Origin: an uncultured Collinsella sp.
GTDB lineage: Bacteria; Actinomycetota; Coriobacteriia; Coriobacteriales; Coriobacteriaceae
Direction: 5' to 3'
Length of the DNA stretch: 7,084 bases
Assembly: GCA_937934165.1 (NCBI GenBank)
Contig: CALGZX010000040.1
Span: forward strand, 1-7,084
Shown here in pieces: positions 1-6,419 of the stretch (the stretch's first letter is position 1; each line of letters starts with the position of its first letter). The position numbers were made by a program, and so were the translations under genes. A model generated the notes under the pieces. The model did no database searches, had not been told where the DNA came from, and worked only from the letters and a program-made list of their open reading frames with translations.

Positions 1-2
1 GC

Positions 3-797
3 AATCGCAAGAAGATGACGGGGCGGAATGTCAATCCTGGTCTAACAGAGCCAAAAGAAAAGGCAACATCCGGTAATGCAGAAATCCATGCAAAAGGAGA
101 AGGGAAGGTCCCGCTCTTTTCAAAATTATCCGGGGATGCAGACGCAAACTTAGGACACGAGAAGCGAACAAAGCTGATAGACACGCTCGAATACATCAAC
201 ACCAAGAGCCGAATGCTTGCTGAGATCAAAGGCAACTGCCTCGGTTTTGACGAAAATAAGAGTAAAGAGGGCGACCTTGTTTACATCGATAACGTACGCC
301 TCTCGCTACTCAACGAGGACGAAGTGCGTGCCCTCATAACAGTCATGTCGGGAACGTTCGATGGGATTACAATCCCGGAGGCTGGCGGCCTCGATGTGGG
401 GCACCTATTCCAGTCCTTCATCAAATCGGGCACGTCATTCAAGCTTATCGGGAGAATCGGCGACGGAAAGAGCAACGGCATTATCCTGAAGATTCCAATC
501 GATGGGGCAGATCTCTTCGAGAGCGGCTACTCAATCGATGACCTTCTCATCGGCAAAGTCGGAATCATTGGAATCTGCAAGGGAAAAGTTTATCCATCGA
601 ACCTTCGCAGCTCGTACGAATACTTTCAAACAAAAGGCAAGACGGCTGAACCGGAGGACGACGGCTTCATTGATGGCTCATACAAAGAACGAACGGACGA
701 TCAAGTAGACAATCCGACAACAGAAAAAGATGAGACCGAAGCAACCTACATCGATGTCATCGCAGTCATCCAGGCAGTCAATAAAAAGGACGAATAA
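3..797 (+). CDS. DUF6414-like protein, 5' end cut by window edge
   Basis: The frame is open to the left edge of the window. The first ATG (position 15) has no ribosome-binding site at a usable distance, so the real start probably lies upstream and this is a C-terminal portion of about 265 residues. The visible part begins with a Gly/Ala/Lys-rich stretch (about residues 20-50 from the ATG), followed by a helix-like segment (HEKRTKLIDTLEYI). A mixed alpha/beta region holds a KLIGRIGD strand and an IDDLLIGKVGIIGI segment. An acidic, low-complexity linker comes next, and the protein ends with a hydrophobic strand (YIDVIAVIQAV). This order resembles what I remember of DUF6414 proteins, which have no assigned function; the match is from memory and tentative. 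No signal peptide or membrane segment is seen. It is almost certainly co-transcribed with the AAA+ ATPase that starts 3 nt after its stop, which suggests the two products work together. Confidence 0.6.
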   Translation, partial: NRKKMTGRNVNPGLTEPKEKATSGNAEIHAKGEGKVPLFSKLSGDADANLGHEKRTKLIDTLEYINTKSRMLAEIKGNCLGFDENKSKEGDLVYIDNVRLSLLNEDEVRALITVMSGTFDGITIPEAGGLDVGHLFQSFIKSGTSFKLIGRIGDGKSNGIILKIPIDGADLFESGYSIDDLLIGKVGIIGICKGKVYPSNLRSSYEYFQTKGKTAEPEDDGFIDGSYKERTDDQVDNPTTEKDETEATYIDVIAVIQAVNKKDE

Positions 798-800
798 GAC

Positions 801-1997
801 ATGCTGAACTTAATCACATACAGGAAGGACCAATTCGCCCATCTCAGGAGCCGGCTCGAAAGCGAAGGATACGAATATACCTCGGCGTTATCTCTTTCTA
901 ACACGGCACAAATTGCGCTGCAAGCTGGAGAGGGTGATATGGCACTCGATGTTTCATCGCTTTTAACCCTACTCGACCCCTCCGGAGGCAAAGGAAGCAT
1001 GGGCGCAACATTTGAAGGTCTTCTCTATCAAATGCCTGAAAGCACGGTGCTCATCGCCGATGAAACAACAGCAGACAGATACGCATACGAAATGCGTACC
1101 ATATTTAACACTATACGACAATGCGATATCGAGGGAGATACCGAAGATCAAGCCATGTCAACTGAAGAGAAACCAAAACGCCTGATAGATCTAGACGACT
1201 CAGAGACAAAAGAGCTGCTCGACAAGCTCACATGCGGTCTCATAGGGCAGGACAAATTCAAAGGCGAATTCCGCAAACAGGTAGAAATATTCAGGCTGTT
1301 TAACAGTATCGGGGAACAGCCGATTCTCTCGCTGTTCTTGATCGGGCCCTCCGGCGTGGGCAAAACTGAGACCGCAAGAATTCTCAGCAAGCTGCTCGCC
1401 CCGGGTGAACCGCTGCCTAAGATCAACTTTGGCAACTATAGCAGCAAGGACTCGCTCAATTCGCTCATCGGCAGCCCGCGTGGCTACATGGGCAGCGAAG
1501 AAGGCGAACTCACAATGAAGATAGAGCGAAGTAATTCAGGCGTCATCCTTATCGACGAGTTCGAAAAGGGAGACTCAGCAGTCTGGAGCTTCTTCCTCGA
1601 CCTGCTCGAGAACGGCAAATTCACGGATTCCCAGGGCGAGGAACACGACCTCAACGGCTATACCATAGTATTCACCTCGAACACACCGAGAAACGAGGTG
1701 CAAGACAAGTTCCCACCGGAACTGCTTTCGAGGCTTAATCTCAAAGTAGATTTCGCGGCCCTGAGCGATAAGGACAAAAAGACCTTCGTAAGCAGGTACA
1801 TAGCATCGGTCGCTAAAAAATACCGTTCAAGCGTCGACGAGTCTCTTGAAGATCAGAACGTTATCGCCGAACGAGCGCTTCAGGAGATCAACACCGCAAA
1901 CGAAGATAACATCCGTATCCTCAAGAACAACGCGCGCAAATGGTTCGCGGACTACATCGCAGAACGAAAAGAGGGTCCGTCGGAAACGTTGGCGTAA
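801..1997 (+). CDS. Clp/Hsp100-type AAA+ ATPase, single AAA module
   Basis: This 398-residue protein carries one complete AAA+ module of the ClpA/ClpB second-domain type. Walker A is GPSGVGKT at residues 182-189. Walker B is VILIDEFEKG at 248-257, with catalytic D252/E253. Sensor 1 is FTSN at 291-294, the likely arginine finger is R311 in PPELLSRLN, and a short helical lid contains an NIRILKNN motif (R372 is a sensor-2 candidate). A GSPRGYMGSEEG loop lies between Walker A and B, as in Clp ATPases. Residues 1-135 match no Clp N-domain I know, and there is no first AAA domain, middle domain or recognisable ClpP-docking loop. It therefore looks like a specialised remodelling ATPase rather than a housekeeping chaperone or protease subunit. 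The start is supported by AAGGA at 786-790, 10 nt before the ATG and inside the end of the preceding gene. It should be cytoplasmic. The AAA+ class is secure; the substrate is unknown. Confidence 0.9.
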   Translation: MLNLITYRKDQFAHLRSRLESEGYEYTSALSLSNTAQIALQAGEGDMALDVSSLLTLLDPSGGKGSMGATFEGLLYQMPESTVLIADETTADRYAYEMRTIFNTIRQCDIEGDTEDQAMSTEEKPKRLIDLDDSETKELLDKLTCGLIGQDKFKGEFRKQVEIFRLFNSIGEQPILSLFLIGPSGVGKTETARILSKLLAPGEPLPKINFGNYSSKDSLNSLIGSPRGYMGSEEGELTMKIERSNSGVILIDEFEKGDSAVWSFFLDLLENGKFTDSQGEEHDLNGYTIVFTSNTPRNEVQDKFPPELLSRLNLKVDFAALSDKDKKTFVSRYIASVAKKYRSSVDESLEDQNVIAERALQEINTANEDNIRILKNNARKWFADYIAERKEGPSETLA

Positions 1998-2021
1998 AGG
2001 TGACGCCCTAGCGTCCGTTTA

Positions 2022-2092
2022 ACGAAGAGCGGCCTTCGTCCTGGAATCTAAAATCACCACATCAACAGGTTCTGGGAAAGGACGAAGACCGC
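2022..2092 (+). promoter_or_regulatory. Inverted repeat with competing arms before transposase remnant
   Basis: A 13-nt arm at 2029-2041 (GCGGCCTTCGTCC) is complementary, with one mismatch, to 2080-2092, immediately before the ATG at 2094. The CTTCGT core of the left arm (2034-2039) can also pair with ACGAAG at 2022-2027 to form a tight 6-bp hairpin. Two mutually exclusive structures are therefore possible. The long form would cover the AAAGGA ribosome-binding site (about 2077-2081), which could keep transposase translation low. No T-run follows either hairpin, so this is not an obvious intrinsic terminator for the operon upstream. It may be part of the left end of the insertion sequence. The pairing is directly visible; the regulatory role is inferred. 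Confidence 0.4.
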
Positions 2093-2093
2093 C

Positions 2094-2327
2094 ATGGAAA
2101 TACCACCAGACCCGACGCCGGACATGCTCTCCTTGCCCCGTTTCGACGATGACGCCATCGACATGTGGGAGCTGCTCAGGCGCCTCGCCGAGCAGGTCGT
2201 GGACGTCGCAATGGACGCGGAAGCCGACCAGCCGTGCGGAGCGGGACCGAATAAATCAATTAACGAGAGAAGGTTTTTTGGGGGGCGTCCTTATCTTGGT
2301 CTCAATGTGCCCGGACGAACGAGTTAG
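2094..2327 (+). pseudogene. IS256-type transposase, truncated N-terminal remnant
   Basis: The first 53 codons (2094-2252) encode an N-terminus like those of actinobacterial IS256-family (mutator-type) transposases: a Pro-rich start, then DMWELLRRLAEQVVDVAM and a CGAGPN motif. In the intact family, the sequence after this motif continues to a DDE catalytic domain of roughly 400 residues in total. Here, from about 2253, the reading switches to an unrelated frame and stops at 2327, so no catalytic residues remain. Base composition also changes at that point, from GC-rich codons to an AT-rich stretch followed by T6 and G6 runs, which marks a recombination or deletion junction. The fragment cannot be an active transposase. 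The family assignment is from memory of the N-terminal sequence. Confidence 0.65.
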
Positions 2328-2360
2328 CCCGGGACAAAACCACTTAAGAAAGGACACGCC

Positions 2361-2855
2361 ATGCTCAAAGACAACATCGCATATCTACCCAAGTTCGCAC
2401 CCAAGGAGGCGTACATCGACGACCTTCTGAACGGGCGCCTCTACATGAACGCGGCCGGCTACTACCATGGCCTGCCTGGCGAACAGGGCGACCCGCTCGA
2501 GGCGTCCATGGCTCCGGGGGCATGTCTCTACGGACATACTTGCCTGCCCATCTACTACATGTACACGGTTCGCGAGAACGACATCGTTGGCAACACCGTT
2601 AAAATCCCGATGCGCATGATTCGGGAGTTCGGATGCACGGACGGGTGGATCGGCGTTGTGCAGTACGACAGCTTCGCGCGCCTCGCCGACAGACACATTG
2701 CCGAAGACGGAAGCATCTACGCCCACGGTCCCATCTCCTACGGCGTCCCTGGGCCAAAACTGATCCGCGAGATCTTTGAGGGCATCCTGCACAATCTCGT
2801 TATCAAAACGCCCAAGCACGCATATCAGAAGGAGTATCGAATCATCGGGTCGTGA
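2361..2855 (+). CDS. Hypothetical protein, possibly truncated, weakly DUF2971-like
   Basis: This 164-residue ORF starts 6 nt after AAAGGA (2349-2354), a good ribosome-binding site. I do not recognise it firmly. The order NGRLYMNAAGYY, then GDPLEAS, a central WIGVVQYDSF strand and a closing AYQKEYRII vaguely follows the DUF2971 pattern (a short 'small fragment shown, DP-L/F-E' motif early, E-Y-R-I late). DUF2971 has no solid biochemical role. It has no signal peptide or membrane segment. The ORF ends in TGA at 2853-2855, but the same frame continues open to 3120 with plausible protein sequence, so the gene may be broken by a nonsense mutation (for example CGA to TGA). Its codons are GC-rich, unlike those of the large minus-strand gene further right. 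Confidence 0.6.
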   Translation: MLKDNIAYLPKFAPKEAYIDDLLNGRLYMNAAGYYHGLPGEQGDPLEASMAPGACLYGHTCLPIYYMYTVRENDIVGNTVKIPMRMIREFGCTDGWIGVVQYDSFARLADRHIAEDGSIYAHGPISYGVPGPKLIREIFEGILHNLVIKTPKHAYQKEYRIIGS

Positions 2856-3122
2856 CCGGTCGAATGTCGCCTTTTACCAGACGAGAATCACCCAGGCTGC
2901 AAAATCAAAAACTACGGCCATGCAGAGCTTGACCTAAGCAGCAACCTTTCGGACTTTTCCTGGAAGGCCTCGGTGCCGAGCCTCGGAGAGGCGCAAGACG
3001 GCCTCATGTTGAAGCTCCCGCATCGCGTAGAGCCAACGAAGCACGGGCGGAACGCCACACATGGCCAACGTCCCAGCAGTCAGTTACTCCTCCTCCCCAA
3101 CATTCTCCAGAAAGTTCCCTGA
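2856..3122 (+). other. In-frame continuation after TGA of the 2361 gene
   Basis: Past the TGA the same frame runs 88 codons before the next stop (TGA 3120-3122). The part up to about 2981 reads like ordinary protein (NYGHAELDL, NLSDFSW), with roughly 63% G/C at third positions by my count, and would complete a protein of about 222 residues. From 2982 it enters the direct repeat. In the right-hand repeat copy the equivalent frame ends at a TAG (6883-6885), exactly where this copy has GAG (3030-3032). That position is therefore a likely original end of the gene. This is best read as the detached 3' part of a pseudogene. A chance open frame or a real readthrough remains possible. Confidence 0.4.
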
Positions 3123-3229
3123 TGCTGACTGGGGTTCCCGTAAAATAAACTCAACAAAATGTGTGCGGAATGCCGGCCTGGAGCTGCCTTCGGACCCTAT
3201 TGGCTGCTCACCGAGAGGCTCCGCTATGA
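2982..3229 (+). repeat. Direct repeat, left copy
   Basis: This ~248 bp segment matches 6835-7084 in the same orientation at about 90% identity by eye, with a net 2-nt length difference near 3150. It starts with 33+ identical bases (from 2988) and ends with 55 identical bases (3175-3229). The right copy may continue beyond the window, so the true right boundary of the repeat is unknown. The copies bracket the large minus-strand gene. Several reading frames cross the repeat on both strands and none is conserved over its whole length. The last 28 codons of the plus frame ending in TAA at 3146-3148 (..TGVPVK) differ almost only synonymously from the right copy (stop at 6999-7001). It may be a small non-autonomous element or a duplicated gene-end plus leader. 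Confidence 0.8.
3165..3224 (+). promoter_or_regulatory. Structured leader hiding the ribosome-binding site
   Basis: An outer stem pairs GCGGA (3165-3169) with TCCGC (3220-3224). An inner stem pairs CCTTCGG (3187-3193) with CCGAGAGG (3211-3218) with one bulge and a 17-nt loop. GAGAGG (3213-3218) is a good ribosome-binding site 7 nt before the ATG at 3226 and lies inside the inner stem, so folding would hide it. The same element recurs at 7020-7079 with 55 nt unchanged from 3175 onwards. The next base pair of the outer stem is G-C in the right copy; in the left copy it is A/C on the plus strand but G-U on the minus strand. No known riboswitch consensus was recognised. Confidence 0.4.
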
Positions 3230-3354
3230 AACGATCCCTTTACTACCTGCTCTGCTCGATCGCGTGCGCGCCCATGGTCAGTGCGACGTTGCCTATGGCG
3301 ATGGCATCTTCTGTTTCAAATCTTGAGAACATCGAAGACAGCAATCCGTTCTAG
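3226..3354 (+). CDS. Small secreted peptide or truncated secreted-protein start
   Basis: This 42-residue ORF has a textbook Sec signal peptide. It has a basic start (MKRS), a hydrophobic core of about 20 residues (LYYLLCSIACAPMV..), and a likely signal peptidase I site after AMA at about residue 27. A 15-residue acidic tail ending in DSNPF follows. A lipobox is not convincing, since the S-I-A-C context lacks the usual Leu at -3. The ATG at 3226 is favoured over an upstream in-frame ATG (3061) for two reasons: GAGAGG precedes it by 7 nt, and in the right repeat copy a 2-nt indel breaks any fused frame while the leader and ATG stay identical. It may be a mature short peptide, or the remaining 5' end of a longer surface-protein gene cut by whatever brought in the neighbouring gene. 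It converges with the large minus-strand gene, whose stop is 26 nt away. Confidence 0.45.
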   Translation: MKRSLYYLLCSIACAPMVSATLPMAMASSVSNLENIEDSNPF

Positions 3355-3380
3355 CAAACGCTTCACCACGAAATGAAATA

Positions 3381-6300
3381 CTAAGCCTGAGTAGTCTTCA
3401 GCAATCTCGCTTTCACTTTCTGGTCACCGTTGAATACAGTATCGATAAGGGAATGACGTACAGATTTGCTCATATGAGGGTGCTCGACAATGTATTCAGC
3501 AGACAAAACCATAATCGCCACAATAAAAGGCCATGCGGCATGCTCCCGCGCAGTCTTAATGGATTTCTTTGCTACGTTGCAAAATTCCTTCTCGGAGTTC
3601 GACCGCAGATATAGTGCGAGCATAAATAGCGAGTAAAAATCGCTTTCGTCAATAATCTTGGAGAAACCCAGAACACTAAGCGGTCCACAGGCATTAGACG
3701 CTACCGTATCCAGTTGTCCGATACAACCCGACAACGCAACCATAGATAGCAACTTTCTAATTTTTGGCTTAGCTTCATCCGGTGAATCGAACTGGCCAGC
3801 AACCGCTTCAACCATTTCGCCAAAGGAATCATCAATCGCTTCTAAAAGCAAATTTAGAGCAGCACCAGTTGCGCAGTAGATTTGTCCTCTAACTATCGCC
3901 TTAAACGACTCCTTAAGTTTTACCTGCTGCCGATTAAGGCAACGTCCCGCAATAGCAACATATTTCAACGCAATAATTGCCGACTGAAAGGCATTCCTAG
4001 TTTCAGGAACATCATATTCATAAACGCCAGAATAACTAACTCTTTCGATGGCTTCGCAATTTCTTTGTTCCATCTCGTCAGTTACGCTGCGAATGGCACC
4101 CGCACCTTCTTGAGAGGGTGGAGCAATCTTAAGACCCTCCAATCCACTTAAACACTCATAGGTTTTTCCCTTGCTAAAGATGACATCAGAGCCATTCACG
4201 GCATCCGATGCCTTTTCAACTAGTTTCTGGGTTAGCCAGGGAATGAATCGAGTTCCCTCAAGCAAAACGAGTATCTCTTCATTTATGGAAAAATCGAGTT
4301 CGTCCAAAAGGCGTAATACATAGGATTCTCCCTTGTCCGCGTCCTCGTCAAGCTCAAAATCGATTGCCTGAGCAACAAAATAGGCATAAAGGCTTCTCGA
4401 AGCAAAGGAGTATTCATAGCCGTTATCTTTAACTACGAGCACACCAGACTGAACAGAAGCATCCATAATTTCTTTTGGACTTACGGGAATGCCGTATTCA
4501 GACAGATAGTTATTAGCCACTTCAGAGAATGTCATACTCGAGAATACAGTCGTACGATTAGAGTGTACTTTTAGAGCGAGTTTCTTTAAAACGGTAATAA
4601 CTGCATCAGCCAATTCATCGATCAGCTGATTCTCGTCATCTGATACAGCATTGCGCATCCTTCTTTTGACGTTTGTATTCATAATTGACGTAAACGGCAA
4701 GTCGCCCTTCATTAAAGACGCGCCGGATTCATAAATATAGAAATCAATATATTGATTGATAAAGGGCGGAGTCATATCAAACAATTGAAAATGAGAGTGA
4801 ACAGCTTTATCGACAATGGCAATAAGCTCATCAACCTGTTCATCGGAAAGCCCAGTATCCTTGCATCTCTTTTGAATCAACTCATCTCTTTTATTTTTCG
4901 TCCATGGACAGATGAGCAAATGCCGGAAATCGGCCTCAACCGTTTCATCCAACTCAAACGGGAAACTAATATCGGTAATTAAAACAATATTGCCAGCAGT
5001 CCTAAGCATCGACTTAATGACATCTGACTTTTTTGTTTTTCTCTTAAGAGAGTCAAAGTCATCAACGAGCAGAAGTACCTTTTCACGCGGAATCCGCCTA
5101 AAACGCTCAACAGCTTCCCGAGTATCACCATACTGATCCTCGATAATGGTTGATAGCGTTCGCGAGATGGAGCCAGTTGAATAATCAGGGGTCAGCAATA
5201 AGGGCGAATAGCCCATCGACAACGACTCGCGGTATATGGCTTTAAGTAAAGAGCTCTTGCCCGCACGAATATCGCTATGGATTTCAAGCGTTTTAGCATC
5301 AAGCAGTAATTCCATGAAAGAATGGATGTCAGTTATGATCTTTTGATCATTGATTCTTAGTTCACCGTCTTTTGTGCCAGTGGCAATCTCTTCTTTCAAA
5401 GAAGGAAACACAAAAGAGTCCTTAAATGAATCGTTTGAATTGCCTTCAGACTTAAATAACTCGTTCACAAAATCCGGTTGTGGGCTGAAATATGTTTTGG
5501 ATTTTATATAACGTCGACAAGAACGGTCCTCATCAATACGTGCATGAACTTGCGCAGAGGATCCCCAGCTGAAAACCTTCTCTGCAAATTCATAGCTGCC
5601 TAACTCCCCAAAACGAATCAAAAGCATTTTATATGTGCTCTGATCGTCGTCGTTAAGTGAATAAGTTCCTCCTCGCACGACGACACAGGACTCACCTGAC
5701 AAACCGCCTACGCAGCGGCTTTGTCCCATATGCTCATGTCCCGTAAACGCAAAGTCAAAGCAGCTGGCAAGCATCTTCTCCAAGCTAAGACGCTCATTAT
5801 CGCAGAACCACTCTGGACCATGATGCGAAGCAAAAATATGAAGGCCCGAGTCCGGTGTGTTATCGAGTAGAGCGCGCTCAGGGTTTCTCAATACATGAAA
5901 CCCTTTATCATCACCATCAAGAGTAGATAAGGGGGCACTATTAAAACCAGATACCGAGACTTTCGTCCCCTCAACCTCAAAAACAATTGGCCCTGGCTGA
6001 CCAAAAACAAAACGGTTGTCATATTTGTTTGCGAATTCAAAGAATGACGCCATGTTTTCGAGATCCAGATCGTACTGTACGCCAGAAAAGCACTCAATAG
6101 ACCTACATGGGCCTTGCAAATCATGATTTCCCGGCAATATATAAACTTTCAATTGGTATTCAGGTTGGTTCAGCTGTTCAATCAGATAATCAAAGAACAT
6201 AGCCGCAGATTGATATTCGCTTACCTTGCCAGTTCGAGCAACATCACCAGTAACAAGGAGCAGAACTGTACCAGACTTAATACTATTTTTAATAGTCTCG

Positions 6301-6407
6301 AGGATATCGTCTACTCGTTTTTGATAATTACTCTGGAGTTCTTCGCCGAAATGAAAATCCGTAAGCTGAACAATACAAAGCTGAGGATCAAAATCATTGC
6401 AATCCAC
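3381..6407 (-). CDS. Metallophosphoesterase-STAND-like NTPase fusion protein
   Basis: This 1008-residue protein starts at GTG (6405-6407). Residues 10-280 are a calcineurin-like metallophosphoesterase with all metal-binding motifs present: D17-x-H19 in LTDFHFG, GD55, GNH95D, H195/H196 in ASHHG, and GH224-x-H226. The fold cleaves phosphomonoesters or phosphodiesters, including nucleic acids and nucleotides. A linker (about 281-330) leads to a P-loop NTPase. Its Walker A-like motif is SDIRAGKSS (378-386), with Ser in place of the usual first Gly, and its Walker B is KVLLLVDDFDSL (443-454). A WTKNKRDEL segment follows, as in NACHT/STAND relatives. About 530-1008 is predominantly helical with no clear membrane segment and is the likely sensor part. 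This effector-NTPase-sensor order is typical of STAND (NLR-like) conflict proteins, in which target binding and oligomerisation switch on the effector. It is a stand-alone gene, AT-richer than its left neighbours and flanked by direct repeats, all consistent with horizontal transfer. The domain calls are solid; the defence role is inferred. Confidence 0.85.
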   Translation of the reverse strand: MDCNDFDPQLCIVQLTDFHFGEELQSNYQKRVDDILETIKNSIKSGTVLLLVTGDVARTGKVSEYQSAAMFFDYLIEQLNQPEYQLKVYILPGNHDLQGPCRSIECFSGVQYDLDLENMASFFEFANKYDNRFVFGQPGPIVFEVEGTKVSVSGFNSAPLSTLDGDDKGFHVLRNPERALLDNTPDSGLHIFASHHGPEWFCDNERLSLEKMLASCFDFAFTGHEHMGQSRCVGGLSGESCVVVRGGTYSLNDDDQSTYKMLLIRFGELGSYEFAEKVFSWGSSAQVHARIDEDRSCRRYIKSKTYFSPQPDFVNELFKSEGNSNDSFKDSFVFPSLKEEIATGTKDGELRINDQKIITDIHSFMELLLDAKTLEIHSDIRAGKSSLLKAIYRESLSMGYSPLLLTPDYSTGSISRTLSTIIEDQYGDTREAVERFRRIPREKVLLLVDDFDSLKRKTKKSDVIKSMLRTAGNIVLITDISFPFELDETVEADFRHLLICPWTKNKRDELIQKRCKDTGLSDEQVDELIAIVDKAVHSHFQLFDMTPPFINQYIDFYIYESGASLMKGDLPFTSIMNTNVKRRMRNAVSDDENQLIDELADAVITVLKKLALKVHSNRTTVFSSMTFSEVANNYLSEYGIPVSPKEIMDASVQSGVLVVKDNGYEYSFASRSLYAYFVAQAIDFELDEDADKGESYVLRLLDELDFSINEEILVLLEGTRFIPWLTQKLVEKASDAVNGSDVIFSKGKTYECLSGLEGLKIAPPSQEGAGAIRSVTDEMEQRNCEAIERVSYSGVYEYDVPETRNAFQSAIIALKYVAIAGRCLNRQQVKLKESFKAIVRGQIYCATGAALNLLLEAIDDSFGEMVEAVAGQFDSPDEAKPKIRKLLSMVALSGCIGQLDTVASNACGPLSVLGFSKIIDESDFYSLFMLALYLRSNSEKEFCNVAKKSIKTAREHAAWPFIVAIMVLSAEYIVEHPHMSKSVRHSLIDTVFNGDQKVKARLLKTTQA

Positions 6408-6414
6408 TACGTGA

Positions 6415-6419
6415 CCTCC
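6415..6419 (-). promoter_or_regulatory. Shine-Dalgarno site fixing the GTG start
   Basis: Read on the minus strand, GGAGG lies 7 nt upstream of the GTG at 6405-6407. This is an ideal match and distance. It selects GTG over internal ATGs and places the phosphoesterase D-x-H motif at residues 17-19, as expected for the fold. A possible -10 element (TAGAAT on the minus strand, 6446-6451) lies about 40 nt upstream of the start, but I see no convincing -35. Confidence 0.75.

Noticed and set aside
1998..2092. Intrinsic terminator for the DUF6414-AAA operon
   Set aside because: Hairpins are present but no T-run follows them.
2385..2819. 144-residue minus-strand ORF opposite the 2361 gene
   Set aside because: It is the mirror of GC-rich coding sequence. 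The plus-strand gene has a good ribosome-binding site and more natural protein sequence.
3118..3146. Possible promoter with TAAAAT (3141-3146) upstream of the 42-residue ORF
   Set aside because: The hexamer is reasonable and conserved in both copies, but no -35 sequence is found at 16-18 nt. The TTGACT in the right copy is only 10 nt away.
3165..3224. Integron attC site, tRNA or known riboswitch
   Set aside because: The core GTTRRRY-type ends of attC are absent. The length and lack of a T-arm exclude a tRNA. No T-box or cobalamin motif was recognised.
3061..3225. Upstream extension of the 42-residue ORF to an ATG at 3061
   Set aside because: The two repeat copies differ mostly at amino-acid-changing positions in this frame, and a 2-nt indel breaks it in the right copy. 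There is also no ribosome-binding site.
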